A model generated the notes under the pieces. That model was not told where the DNA came from. It saw nothing but the letters and a program-made list of their open reading frames with translations, and made no database searches. The translations under genes and the position numbers were made by a program. A stretch of 64,000 nt of DNA from Erythrophleum ivorense. Lineage: Eukaryota; Streptophyta; Magnoliopsida; Fabales; Fabaceae. Shown one piece after another: positions 11,701 to 24,110 of this stretch (position 1 is its first letter; every line of letters begins with the position of its first letter). Location: the NCBI GenBank assembly GCA_026724425.1, contig JAIUCV010000575.1, forward strand, positions 1 to 64,000, given 5' to 3'.

Positions 11701-13410
11701 TTACATAAATATTTTATATTCACTCAAAAAATATAAGAATCTAACATCATTGAAATTTTTGTTTTTATTTTTTATAAAATGCCAATTGTATTCTTTTTAT
11801 GATGATTTTCATTTATTATATTAAATACTAAAATTTTAAATATCATATATTTTATATTTTGATATGCTATGCTGATGCAATCAAATCACATGCAATTTTA
11901 CACAAGGGGGCATGGAACCCTTTAAAGTGGAATTCACCCATTCTTCTTATTTATTTTTTTTAGGGCAAATTTGGGGCCCACTGGCTGCCCATATTTCATA
12001 AATACTTAAAAATTTATTTGTAAAATATTTTAACTTAATGAAAAGGGTTACTCTTTCTTTTACTGCTGCGAGAATCATGAACAAGGATGGGGCATTAAAA
12101 AACAAGATTCGGTGGACTTCCCAGTTTGTGCTTATCTCTCATTGTAATTCCTATTAAACTAAACATTATCCATTAGAGTTGCACAAATCTTAAGTCAGGT
12201 TGAACATTGGCTTAACCCAGTGTCCGACCCAGGTTTGTACTATACTTCAAATTTTACATCCAATGCTTAGGTTGGCTGGTTCTTCCAATAGGTAAGGTCA
12301 TTTTATTTTATTCATATCTTTTATAAAAATTATAAAATAATTCTAAGAAACATTTTATATAAATTTCTATAAAAAATATTTTTTAATTAATAAGATCTAA
12401 TTGAATCGGATCAAATTGATCAATCGGATCTAGTTGAATTGAAGTCAACTTAATGTAACCACGCTGGTCAGGCCAAATCAATGACTCCTATTATCTATAT
12501 AGTATAGACTCACCTGGGAAGAGTACAATCCTCCGGCTGCCACTCCCAATGGAGGTAGCGAGAATCTCGTCGCCCATTCCTGACACAAGAAAACTGTCTA
12601 TCTACATATGGGCAGCTTCTATCTGAGTATAGAGGTTTTATTGAGCCGTTAAATACCCATTTTCCATTGGCAACATTGCACTCTTCTGGATCAAACTCAA
12701 ATCTATCATCAATTAGCGAGGCATACCCAACCTTCTCCTCTGCTTTTTTATCATCTGTTGGACAATCACAAGATCTCAATTTCAATGCTCTTGTAGTACT
12801 CAAGAGTAGGTATTAATAATTAAAGGGATTAGCTTAATTGCTAAGATGACATAATATCTATCCTTAAAAATATGAGTTCAATTCATTTGAGGGTGATCAT
12901 TTTTAGTACTTATTTAGTACAAAATGGTAAGTATTACCCTCATCTATATGTTATTATGTAATCTAATTTTTAAATTATGTATGAGTTGAATTCTAAACTT
13001 TAGGAAAGAGTTTCTTACTTATCAAAATATGGGTAACAACACTACTTACATTTTTTTTCTTTAAAAAAAACACTATGAGAGTAAAAGCTGATATGGGAGA
13101 ATGCATACCAAAGATTACTTGAAGAGAGAATTTAGTTCAGACAAATTCTGATGATATCTCCAACCGTAATAATGATAAATAAATATATATATATATATAT
13201 ATGATAAAAAAGAGAATAGACAAAGAACAAATAGTTCTGAAACTTACTAGATTTTGATTTGGTATTCCTTTTATGACAGCTTTTGAACTTGAAGAAGGAA
13301 CTGGAAGAGAAAAAACTGAGTTTCTCAGCATACAAGATGGCTGTGAAGACAAGAGCACATACTACTGCAATAATGATGGGCAGAGACAGTTTTCCTCTTG
13401 GAGGTTTCAT
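8752..13410 (-). CDS. Trichome birefringence-like (TBL) polysaccharide O-acetyltransferase
   Basis: Six coding exons on the minus strand: 13410-13248, about 12787-12514, 11178-11007, 10393-10194, 9955-9797 and 9082-8752, giving about 432 residues. Residues 9-28 form a single membrane anchor after a short basic N terminus, as expected for a Golgi type II protein. A Cys-rich TBL domain (CDCPTDD, GKWVFNGS, CPYVDRQFSC, HWEWQP) is followed by the PC-esterase domain with the nucleophile motif FVGDSLQRNQWES (GDS at 165-167) and the C-terminal D411-x-x-H414 in DCIHWCLPG. Family members transfer acetyl groups from a donor to xylan or other wall polymers. It looks closest to the TBL3/TBL31-type clade, from memory. 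The ATG at 13410 is chosen because the longer frame upstream opens with GTG. The exon 1/exon 2 junction is ambiguous (see findings); all other junctions keep frame. Confidence 0.93.
10537..10735. mobile_element. Small inverted-repeat element in TBL intron 3
   Basis: The left edge reads TCTAGGGCTGTTTGTTACTC. The reverse complement of the right edge reads TCGAGGGCGGCTTGGTAGCC. The interior is AT-rich with GAATGAAAAT-type words and no ORF. The size (about 200 bp) and the GGGC-x-G-TTTG-x-TA end fit a non-autonomous DNA transposon (MITE). No clear target-site duplication is visible. Confidence 0.5.
13182..13202. repeat. (AT)n microsatellite in TBL intron 1
   Basis: An uninterrupted AT run of about 21 bp lies some 45 bp downstream (in the gene's direction) of the exon 1 donor at 13247. 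Confidence 0.85.
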
Positions 13411-13812
13411 TATGCCTGAAGGGATCACTGGAGGGAAGGGAATGAGAAAAACTTAATTAAAGGTGGGAGGAAAGGAAAGAATATGTAGTAATGTGCAGAA
13501 CAACAGAATGATAAGGACACTGCAAATAGGGTTTAAAGGGGGGACAGGTTTTATGGGATATTGAGTAGGAGTGAAGTTAAAGCATAGTGTGATTTCGTTA
13601 TTTTTATAAATAATCTAATTATAAAATACACTGGAGGTTGAGGCATAAGTTAGAAGGCTAACATCTTGACCTCTCTCATATCATGTTTATGCTGTGGAGG
13701 CTATGCAATTATACACCTGTCATCATGTTTTCCATAATATGTAGGACATTGAGGTATTCAGCAGGAGGAAAATACGCAATTTGAAGGCTTTTTATTAACT
13801 CTTTCTTTCTCC

Positions 13813-13870
13813 TTCTCTCTCTCTCTCTCAAATTTGCTTGGAAGATACATATATATATATATATATATAT
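13813..13870. repeat. (CT)n followed by (AT)n microsatellites upstream of TBL
   Basis: A CT run at about 13813-13829 and an AT run at about 13848-13870 lie some 400 bp upstream of the TBL start codon. Such CT/GA runs are frequent in plant promoters and 5' UTRs; a role here is not shown. Confidence 0.7.
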
Positions 13871-15997
13871 TGTCAATACCGTATAAGTAGTTTTTTCCCA
13901 TGACATTGAGATGTCACAGCAACTCTTTCTTCCATAAGTGGCATGTTCATTTTAAGGATTTTGGAGAACATTTGTTTCTTTTTACCTTTGGATTAATAGT
14001 ATTTTTAGTCCCTCAAATTTACTCAAGAAAACAATTTAATCCTTATCTCAATTAGAGCAATATTATTCCTCTCATTTATTTGATAGAGAGATTTAGCCCT
14101 AATGTTATTAATTAAAACAATATTATCTCTCTCCTTATCAAATTAAAGTAATTAAAAATAATAATTAAATAGGGAAATTGTTTAATTTCATTAAGTTACC
14201 AAAATGTAATTTAAATTGGTCTTCAATTATTATTTTCTTTTTTTTTTATCAGATCAATTATTATTTTCTAAAAAAACTATAGGTAGAATCATTTTAAACG
14301 CTATTGTGTTTTGTTGAACAAAATAGAGAAAAGGAGATAGAAGACCTATGAATTAAGGAGAGAGAGCAAGAAAAAAGTATAGAATTCTTTAAATTTTTAC
14401 TAAGAATTATACTAATCAATTTGATACTATATAATGGCTTAAAATCTTAAGACATTAGATTTATAGATCAATCTATTTATATAATTATTATTTAGTCTTT
14501 TTTTGATGTACAACTTTCCGTCTACATTTGAATCCAGAAAATTCAAGACATTATGCTCATGTCAATTTTGTAGGTTGAAAAGGATGAGATGTTTGCGTAT
14601 TTTTGGTGTGTTTCCATTTTCTCTCTTCCTTGCACGCTAGATTTGGTGTGGAACCAGAATAAGGTGAAGACGTCCTTCGGTTTTCTTGCTTGGCTTTGCT
14701 TACTGGGTGAAAATTACACTTTTTGTCCTCTTATTTGATTGTAAAGATTTTCATTTAGACAAAACAAGATAGAAAAGATGAATGATAAGCGCAAGAAAGA
14801 GGGACAAAAATATGAAAAAGGTGGATAAAAGTTGTTTTAGGTTAAACTAAATTAGAAGTGGGCCCGTGAATTGTAAGAATTTCAAAGAAAATAAGACCCA
14901 AAAAAAGTAGTAGACGCTCGAGATAAATTGTGACTAAACGGTTTATGAACAGTAACATTATTGTATAAACTCTTTCAAACTTTATACATATATACAAGAT
15001 AGAGAGAACATTGGGAAAATAGAATAGAGTTACAAAGATAACATAAATATGGTGAAGTTTCAAAGTTAGAAGTCAAAAGGTGAATTGCATGAGAGGGAGG
15101 GATGATGAAATGTCAAAATACATGTCTTGAAATAAATGTACATTTCTTTTCTTTTTTTCGCACCAATGTCTTGAAATGAATGTACTTGAGCCTGCAATAA
15201 AAGAGAAAGCAGAAACCAAGCGAAAGAAATTTGAAGATAAGGATAAAAAGTTGAGGAGCAAAGACTAAAATAAGAAATGTACATTTATTGGGCTATTCAA
15301 AGTGAGGGAAAATTTTTCAGAGAAGTTGCAATGTAGCAATTATGCACTAACCCTAGCTCATATTTCTGTTTGTGTGGGGAAAAATTTTACGTGTGAAAGC
15401 CACCCAAGATCTTGACTTTGAAAAAAATGGCAATTTGGATTTGGACATTATAACTTAAACATATTTAACACAGTTGTTGCACGAACCACGTCACGCCGTG
15501 CGACTAAAAATTGGCATTCTAAAATCCAACAACAACTAAAGTATTAATATAAAATTATTACAATCAAATCCTTAATCAGCAAAACGAACCTTATTGGGTG
15601 ACACTAGAACATTGAGGTTGAATAGGTAGAAACCTATCATCAATCATCATTAAACAACAAAAACCTCCTAGATAATCCTGGGTCAACATCAACTAATTAT
15701 AGAAATATTGGGTATTGAAAAGACAAAATAAATAAATAAGATGTTCAAAATTTGCATGCAAAGGTGATTATCCTGTTGCTTGAAAACTGGATTCAACCAA
15801 ATTCCGTTGCATCAAATTTTCATTTGTAGGTAACGTTTTGTTCCCTTTAATTTCCTTCGTTCTCACTCTTCTTCTAAGTAGGGGTGCAAAGCCAATTTTA
15901 TATACCAAAAAAGTTGGAATGAACTTTTTTGTAGATTAAAAAAAATTCGGCAAACAATTTTTTTTAAATTTCTTGTAAAAAACAATTTCTGCCAAAT

Positions 15998-16020
15998 TAT
16001 ATATATATATATATATATAT
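15998..16020. repeat. (AT)n microsatellite
   Basis: A clean AT run of about 23 bp followed by CTGTGTGTC, in intergenic DNA. Confidence 0.8.
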
Positions 16021-16401
16021 CTGTGTGTCTACATTCATGGGGCAGCTCTACATTGATCGTTAGATAAATTTCAAATTTTATTTTGCACATAAACTTATTG
16101 AATCTTAGATTCAAACTCTTTAACATTAAAAAAATTATATAAATTCTTGTAAAATAAATTTTTGTAACAAAATTAATAAAACTAGTTTAGATTGAATCAA
16201 ATTGGTTAACATAACTAACTTGATGTTCAATTCAACTTACTACACCTTTTTTTTTTGTCATAATTCAATTCAACTCCATCTAATGGGACTAAGCAAGACT
16301 AGACTAATTCAATCTCCAGACCTTATATACAACTCTACTCATTAATGCTCTCTCTCTCACTTGTAAATTGACATTTATCCATTCTCTCGTCCCACCAATG
16401 T

Positions 16402-16479
16402 GAGCCTATTATCTCTTTTCCTTCTTCATTGAGTTGCCTAATATTAGCCTATTATCTCTTTCCCTTCCTCATTGAGTTG
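16402..16479 (+). repeat. Two-copy tandem repeat, about 43-bp period
   Basis: The unit AGCCTATTATCTCTTT then CCTTC(T/C)TCATTGAGTTG occurs at about 16402-16436 and again at about 16445-16479 with only a few differences. Confidence 0.8.
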
Positions 16480-17390
16480 TTTGTGGCTTCTTTCCAATCC
16501 TCTCTTTCCTTCCAATCCGTCTAGTTTATGCATCTGTTTCTTCTTTTTGTTTCAGTTTTAATTTTTTAAAAAGCAAAAAAAGAAGAAGAAAAACTTAACC
16601 TTCAAGACTGGATGATTGGAGAGAGAATAAACTGCAGAGAATCTGAACCCCATCGAATTGCCTAATATATTACTAAGTCTTATCCTATATAAGGTTCCAA
16701 ATAAGTCCTTTTGGGAGTTTATGAAGAAATGACAAATAATAGTAAAAAGAAGGAGTCCAATATGGCAAATTATATGCCATTTAATTCTTTAAGAATTTAA
16801 TGAAGAGAAGGAAAAAGTTATTAATAAAATAAAACTTTTTTTTTTCAATATTATTCTCATGACTAGAATGTGATCTTAACAAGTTTTAAACTAAAAAAAA
16901 TAAAATTATAATTGTATCATTTATCCATTCTATTCCTTTTTAAACCTTTTTTAGTTTGGAAGGACAAAAAAAATTGAATCTTAGGTGACAAAGGAAGGTC
17001 TTGGAATCCCTCCTTTGCTATTTCATTCTATCTTATATTAAAGAAAAAAAAATCCTTCCAAACAATAATTTAACCCATATTGTTTTTTATTCCTTGCCAT
17101 TTATCCAAACACACCTTAAGGTAGTAATTTAACTATGCTCAGTTTCCTACCTTCATTGAAAGAGTCTCTTCCCAGAGATGCAAGAATGCCAAATTCACTC
17201 CATTTATATCTTTTTCTCAATCTCACTACTTAAATAGTACTTACCCAAAATAAGAATTTCAATTCCAATATGTAAATATACATTTACAACAGCTAAGTGT
17301 ATAACAACCAGTTTAAGCCTTTGAACCCTCTAAATACGGAGAAATAGGGTAGGAGGAGAAGGAAATTAGGTGGCAATCTGCCAAACTAAC

Positions 17391-20300
17391 TCATTTTATC
17401 TCCTCAATCAAACATTTGCCTTTGGTTTTGGCTTTACTACTTGATCTTTCCCCCCTATTACTCCATTCAAACTCCATGACTGATGTCTTTTCCACTCTTA
17501 CAATTGCAGCTAAGGAAGACCAAGCTTCCTCATGCTGCTCATGGACCCAACACATGATGAAATAAATCTTCCTTTCTGCCATTTTAAAATTACTTCTAAT
17601 CTCATCCCTCCTCAGCTTTCTGGGTTTACTTGATTTGAGCTCCTTTTCCCCTGATTGAATCAACCGATCCATATCGGAAAGTGCACACACCAAAGCTGAA
17701 CTTCCCAATGAAAGTAAACATATCACATCATCAATGAGATTCAAACCAAACTGTAGCCCCCCCATGTGTCTAAAAGCTGGAGAGCATACCTGCTCCAAGC
17801 AATGAGAGAGAGCTTCAAGAACAGTCTCTGGCTGCTCACCTTGACCCAAGACTGAGGAAACACTCAATGCAACCATGGCTGACCCTAAGGCATCTGACCT
17901 CCAGTCTCCATTGTACAGGCGAAGAGTGAAGCAGTAGCTATATAAAATATCGACCAGGTGAACAGTTAAAAGGGGCGATGGCTCTCTTGAACTAAGACTG
18001 CTGACTGGAGGAAGTGGGGTTCCAGGACCAAGAGGGATGTCACTGCATTCGTTAATTCCAAGAACATCTTGCACTTCCTCCTCCTCTGAAAGGGCTTGAA
18101 CAAGTTGAGTTCCTTCCTTACTCAAAGAGATTTTTCTGGCAGAAGGCTTAAACCACCATGAATCCCATGGCTTAAACATCTTGCTCAATTCCCCTGATGC
18201 AATAGCTTTTTGAAATCGCTTCTTCTCTTCCACAGATAAATCATCAAAACTGACTTCACCTCCTGTAGATATGGAAGACAAATGAACCCATAACCGCCTT
18301 AGCCAACTATGGGATGCATCAGAAAAGATAATTGTGAAGAGTACAAACTTTAGATGCTCCTACTACAGATTAGCATCTTCAGAAACATGTACCACTAGCA
18401 GTGTAAAGCCAAAGAAGTAAGGAGATACACAAGCAACTTATAAGCAAATAGAAACATCAATAATTATAGAGAATATAAAGAAACATACCAGACAAAACCT
18501 TTTCTATAATCTCCTCGGACAGAGTTGGATCTGCCAAAGCTAAGAAGGCAATCAGATATTAGTAGCATTCTTTATTGGCACTTTGGATAGCTCAAAAGAA
18601 CCAGTAGTAACAGTTAGAACAACTCTTTAAAATAATCAACACCAAATTATAACAGTACACTACTGCTGTGATAATTCACACAGATTCTTAGATTAAATGA
18701 CTACCCAACCTGGGGTTTAGTAACTCTGAAATCAAACATGAAGTTAAATGCTGCTGTACATCAATCAGCAACTGAGTTGCAACCCTCCAGTATCAATTAG
18801 TTAAAGAATTAACTCTATATAACATAAACATTTAAATAACCCAAAAAAAAACAAGCAACCAAAACGAAACATCAACCCCTTTTTCTTGGTAATATTGGTA
18901 AAATATATTTCCTTTTACTATAAGATCAGAAGAAGTCAATATTCCAACTTTACTGAGAAAAGAATTGTCAATAAAAGTGAATCAACCATTCACATTAGAA
19001 GCACAAATCCTGAACCTGAAGGTCAATGAAGTAGTAAACATTGAAACTATATTTTTCATGGACAACAAAAAACAGTTTATTGCATGTCCTAGCAGTTTAG
19101 GGGTGGACCAACTTCAGGTTCAACTTTATACATAAAAATGTTTCAATAAAATCTCAACTACCAAGAAAATAAAAAGCTTCTACTTGACATCTATTGCTAT
19201 CGTGGAATAGAAGCTATTAAATATTTATTTACTTAATAGTTATAATATGAAGGATGAGTTTGAGGACCTTCTGATTTTAATCAGTTCATTTTCTTTCATA
19301 AAAACTGTGTTTCACTTCATATCTTGCTCAACCCCCTATAAAAAAAAACAGAAAAAAAGAAGAAGAGTGTAGGTCTCTTTTTATTAAAAGGAAACAATGC
19401 AAACATTATGATGTACGGTTCATACAAAGCTTGGCAATTTGCATGAAAAGACAATTTATTAAACAACTAATCAGAATAGATCTTTATGGAATACCATCCA
19501 GGACAAATTTCAAACAAGAAAGACTAGGAAAAGAAAAATTCCAAAAGGACCGACAGAAAAGTAAAAATATGGATGACTTACAATCCTCATCCATACTATC
19601 TGATTCCTCTTCTGAATAATATCTTTTCAGTATGTCTAGCATTTTATGTTTGGTTTCATCATCAGGCCGCATTTGCTGAAGCTCCTGAACTACATTTTCT
19701 TGCATGAATGATTCAGTACAACGAAGGCTATGAGACTGTCCAAATTACAAAAATAAAGGGTCACTAATCACAATAGTTATAAGAAAAAATAATTAAACTT
19801 CACATTGTACATATATGAAAAAAAGAATGTGGGCATCAATCATTTTGCATAGCATATTCATTCACTAAAGGCACAACAAGCAAAAGCCTTGTCAGAGGAT
19901 TTGGACACATTAACATTCACTAATGTAAAAGAAGTTCAAGACACAGATACACATGCGCATATTCAATCAGGGATACTACCAGAATAATTCTCCAGTTTGA
20001 GAAGCATATTCAAAGCATAGCGCCAAGAAACCATATACAATTTCAGAATGGGACTGACACCATCTTCAAATTTTGTAAGAGTGGCAGATGCAATACGAAG
20101 AGGAAAAATACAATGATGAAGCAGAACAAAGAAATTCATTTTATAAAAATCCTCGATGATGCTATACCTTATCAATCATTTAAGTGAATAACCAAATATA
20201 CAAACTAGTTTAAAGATACTTCTTCCCCATCCAGTAAAACTTTTTTCAAGCAAAAAATTTGGGAGGATATACACTCTTGACATGTCACATAACACGATGG

Positions 20301-21282
20301 ACCAAAATTGTTGAATGATGTAGGGCCATTAAAAGAGCTTTTAACACATGATTTATCAACATAATATTGAACTAGCTCAAATCGGAATCTGAGTGACTCT
20401 GCTTACTTTGTAGCATTGGAGGGAACAGTACCGCGAATTGCATCGAGGGCATGTGTACTGGGAAAACTGCTTCTGACATCTATCATGGAAAAAAAGAGAG
20501 GGAAGGATGGAGAGAGGTTTAATCAGTACACCTACTAAGAAGAAACATTTGAAAAGAAACCCAAGAGAAAAAGAACAAATTTTATAGCAAATACTAACAT
20601 GACAGGGAACTTCAAACAAGCAAGTGATCCAAAGGCTGGAAATTTCACCTTTAATTATATTTGTAATTAACTGAAGCTGAAAATTTAAATGTGTCTGCAC
20701 AAACATGTCCACCCATAGAGCTAAGAGTGCTTGTAACTTTCCCTCCAACCAAATTATCCATTTCCTGGTAAGCCACATAGCCCACACCTCATCTCAAAAA
20801 AACAAAAGAAAACAAACTAAATTCTCTTAATATTAAGCAACCTGTGTGGCTTCCCTTGAACAACCAGTCAAAATTATGTCCCAGATACCACCACTAAACT
20901 AAGAAGATAGGGAAATATACCATTAATAAATTTTTTTGTTAACAGCTCAAACCCAAAACTTTGATTGTAAAGAACCTTAGCACATGACATGACATGCTGC
21001 ATAACTCACTTATCAAGGTACTTCAGTTAACCTCTTAAAAGCTAAGTGAAAAAGCATAGGTAATATCAACTATCCTCATAAACACAACATAGTAGAAAAA
21101 GAAAATCTGATTTTTTACTTTCAACAGGTAACAAATAAAAATAAATAGCTACCAAAATCAGAGCAAGACTTGTTATCATGATTAAAAAATAGATGAACAT
21201 ACACGTGACAGATAATCCGAGAAGGAGGGTTAAGCGAGGAAGAAGTAGATGGTTTGTGAGCAATAACTGTTGAATCCTCCAT
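17391..21282 (-). CDS. ZNHIT2: HIT-type zinc-finger protein ZNHIT2 homologue
   Basis: Five exons on the minus strand: 21282-21203, 20479-20407, 19735-19582, 18539-18489 and 18262-17391, giving 409 residues with every phase closing. The HIT zinc finger is complete: C25, C28, C37, C40, C45, C49, H53 and C57 (ICHVC, YTCPRC, RYCSLQC, then KSHSLRC). An acidic serine-rich linker follows (RYYSEEESDSMDED). The long last exon holds the conserved region with VSFDDLSVEEKKRFQKAIAS and FKPWDSWWFKP. In other eukaryotes ZNHIT2 works with the R2TP/HSP90 system in assembling large complexes such as U5 snRNP; that role is carried over by family. The exon 1 donor GTATGT splits the Val codon inside the CxxC knuckle, which supports the model. 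The start is the first ATG of that frame. Confidence 0.93.
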
Positions 21283-21469
21283 AATCAAAAAAACCTCCAG
21301 GACACAGATCACTTGCTTTCCTTTATATTGGGTCCGTAAAGAGAAAGAAACAAAATCACCTCCCAGGTAGCTTGATCAAGTCGACAATTTTCAATTTCGA
21401 ATGCTGAAGCAAAACTATGGAAGAATTGCAATATTATTTGACTGCATAAAATGAAATCTACTAAGGTAC

Positions 21470-21676
21470 TCAGATAACAACGTCTAACAGGATCGCAAAA
21501 CCGATTGTGCTCAGAAATGGTGGAAGACGCCGAACGAACTGTCTGGAAACAGGGGCGACAGACAGTGAAACCCAGAGCTTCTCGAAACCACCACCAGCAT
21601 TTGATGTCATTACGCGGGCTTCTTTCAAAGAACGAATCGATGAGACTTGATTTGCACCAAAAATCCAAGAGTACAT
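21470..21676 (-). repeat. Segment upstream of ZNHIT2, duplicated at about 5.5 kb, with a small conserved frame
   Basis: It lies about 190 bp upstream of the ZNHIT2 ATG on the same strand. A minus-strand ATG frame here (68 codons) shares GGxFExLxVSL, SRQ(F/Y)V(R/Q)RLPPFLS and a terminal I-stop with the copy at 5520-5720. I do not recognise the protein. It may be ZNHIT2 5' UTR carrying an upstream ORF, a first exon of another transcript, or a repeat. Confidence 0.5.
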
Positions 21677-21949
21677 GGAAAGGCCTTAGCCCTTACTTTA
21701 TTTGCTAGGCCCAAAGTATCCAGGATAATAACATATAATTATAAATAATTATTTCTATTAAAATACAAATTTATAATTTTAAGATTTTTTTTTCAGAATA
21801 AGTTTTAATATTTTTTCTACAAAATAAAACAATAAATCAATTATCAGTTATGTTTAAACTAATTGGTGATGAATAGTTTTGTAGTTAGATGGTAGTGCAA
21901 GGTGAAGTTGTGTTGTAAAGGGCCATTTTATGGCTTTACCTGGTTGGTT

Positions 21950-22130
21950 GTAATGTAATATATTTTTTGTACATAATGTGTACCACATTTATAATATCTT
22001 TTATAATTATTATTTTTTTATTAAATTATTATTTTAATTATTAAATTATTATTTAAAAATAAAAATAAAAAATTACTTTTTTATTTTACTTATTTTTATT
22101 TATATATTTTTTTACTTTCTCATATCCTTT
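21950..22130 (+). repeat. AT-rich dispersed repeat
   Basis: Same word order as 41700-41880 and, inverted, 7130-7240 (TTATAATTATTATTTT, TTAAATTAT runs, AAAAATAAAAAT, then TTTATTTTACTTATTTT). Probably one small element family. Confidence 0.45.
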
Positions 22131-22209
22131 GTATCGCATAACTTGGACGGAATGATCAAGCAGCACTGAAAGGTGGAGTTCTATTGTAGAGGCCAGTTAT
22201 TTGGCATTT

Positions 22210-22380
22210 AAGCCCTCCTTAGAATATAAAATATTGTGGAATGAAGGGGGAAAGAGATGGATGACATGGATAAAAAAGGTGAATATTATTTAGTATATGA
22301 TATATAAAGAAATAATAATATTTTTTATTTATATATTTGATTAATAAAATAATAATAATAAATTGAAAAAAATAAAGAAA
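22210..22380 (+). repeat. Dispersed repeat, copy B (partner at 7790-7975)
   Basis: See copy A: shared ordered words, including ATGGATGACATGGATAAAA-like sequence and TTTTTTATTTATATATTTGA. No coding content. Confidence 0.45.
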
Positions 22381-24110
22381 AATGTTTAAAATGTCTTTTG
22401 TTACAAAAAAATACTGTTTTTTTTTTTTTGTTTCTCATGGACCATAGTAAAAGGATTTACTATGCATTAGGGTAAAAGGACAAATGGAAAGATCGACTTT
22501 TGAAATTTTTTTAGGTGTACTTTGTGCATGATGTACCTAGTATAATCAATAGTTAAAATTTAATTTGTATAAATGAGATCTATATGTAATTTAAGAAAAG
22601 TTCACATGTAGAATAAATCTTAATTATTAAATATATAAATGACGTGACACCCCTAGTGTATATAAGAATTGCTCTAACTTTTGGTTCCAAAAAGTTCCTC
22701 TTTTGGCATGCAAAGCAAAGGAGATATCAAGGATGGTGACAATTCTTCCACTTCAGACACTGGCATAGCTATCATATGCATTTTGGCAATAGCTTCCCTC
22801 TTCCCTCTAACGAGGAGCTGGATTCTTTGCTATGTGTTGTTGGGTGAATTTAATTTAAAATAAAATGAGATGAGTAAATTTAACTTCAAGTAAAAGGAAG
22901 GAAAAATCAAAACACTCTCTGTCTCTCTAAACAGCGCATCAGCGTACAAAGCTCCAATAGCAAAGGATCGATTTTCCTTTAATAGGGCCTTAACAAAAAC
23001 CCCCCTCAAAGGATGATTTCGTCGTAGATTTCGATGATTGATTAAGCTAGTAGGTATCCTTGATTGAAATAATAAAGAGAAACAGTTATTAAGTAAATAA
23101 GAAAGTGTTATCTAAAAATGATTTTTGAGAAGTCTTTATATACATTGGTAGATTAACGAACACAATTAAGGGCTGGTTTGTTAGTTGTTCTTTTCTTTTT
23201 TATTATTATTATTTAAAAATAGTTATTTTTTAAAATAAGAATATGAACAATATTTTTTATTCATTGTATTTTTTTATTTTAATTTTTATATCCAACATTT
23301 TATGTACATGTAGCCCTTTAAAAGAGACTCACAGAATATATGGCAGATATTTTGTAAGTGGTTAACTAGATGAGTGAGAAGACTAATCTAATAAGGGCCA
23401 ACCAAATGACTTAGCAAAATATGAAAGGTTTAATTTAGTTTCCTTAATTTAAATATAAACAATTATGTTCTTATATATTTTTTAAATGATTTAATTTTCT
23501 TTATTTGTCTTATAATTCATATAAAATATAACACCAAACATAACGATTTAGTTATATTTAAGCTTGATTTTACATTAAACTTGTAATCGTGTTTGGAATT
23601 TAGCCATTTAGCCTTAATCATATTAATTCTTAATTAATTATGATTATTTTTCATAAATTGTGCACAGAATTTAATCTTCTTTTCTTTCCTATAAAATTTA
23701 AACATAATTACATTAATATTTTGTTATAATGAATAATTAGTATAAAATAATAAGTTTTTTAACTTTCATTTAGATTCCTTATACTTATTCGTTTATTTTA
23801 ATATAGTTATTTAATTTTTAATTTGTATTATATTTATATTTTCCATTACACCCATCAACAATTATTTTTGAACACTAAAAGAAAAGAATTATTTTAAAAT
23901 AATATAAAAATGCTAAGAAACTATTTTAAAATATTAAATAAATACAAAAAATGAATACGATATGAAGTAAAATTTAAGAAATTGAATTAAAATAAAAAAT
24001 TTAGAAGATTAAATTAAAATAATATTACAGCTCAGGTCTTTATTCTGACTTAGTTGAGACCAAAGCGCGCTGTTTCTCACTTCTTCTCCGCGAGCTCACA
24101 TTATTTATCG

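Larger units (their letters stand above)
13411..17390. other. Intergenic DNA between the divergently placed TBL 5' end and the ZNHIT2 3' end
   Basis: No gene is recognised. 13411-13900 should hold the TBL promoter and 5' UTR. Microsatellites occur at 13813-13829 (CT), 13848-13870 (AT) and 15998-16020 (AT). 13990-14230 has the AGTCCCTCAAATTTA/AATCCTTATCTC style of sequence often seen in small plant transposons, but I could not define its ends. 17100-17390 is probably the ZNHIT2 3' UTR and flank. Confidence 0.5.
21677..24110. other. Intergenic DNA between ZNHIT2 and GRXS16, which are transcribed away from each other
   Basis: No gene is visible. It includes two dispersed repeats (21950-22130 and 22210-22380) and a region from 23170 that opens AGGGCTGGTTTGTTAG, an end type seen in other small elements of this window, but no matching right end was found. 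23400-24040 is very AT-rich. The last 100 bp or so should include the GRXS16 5' UTR. Confidence 0.5.

Noticed and set aside
13411..13428. Extension of TBL exon 1 upstream of 13410
   Set aside because: The extension opens with GTG, which is not expected as a plant nuclear start; the ATG at 13410 gives a typical short basic N terminus before the anchor.
24054..24110. Longer GRXS16 frame beginning upstream of the ATG
   Set aside because: It begins with TTG; the first ATG (24111) gives the expected transit-peptide start and normal length.
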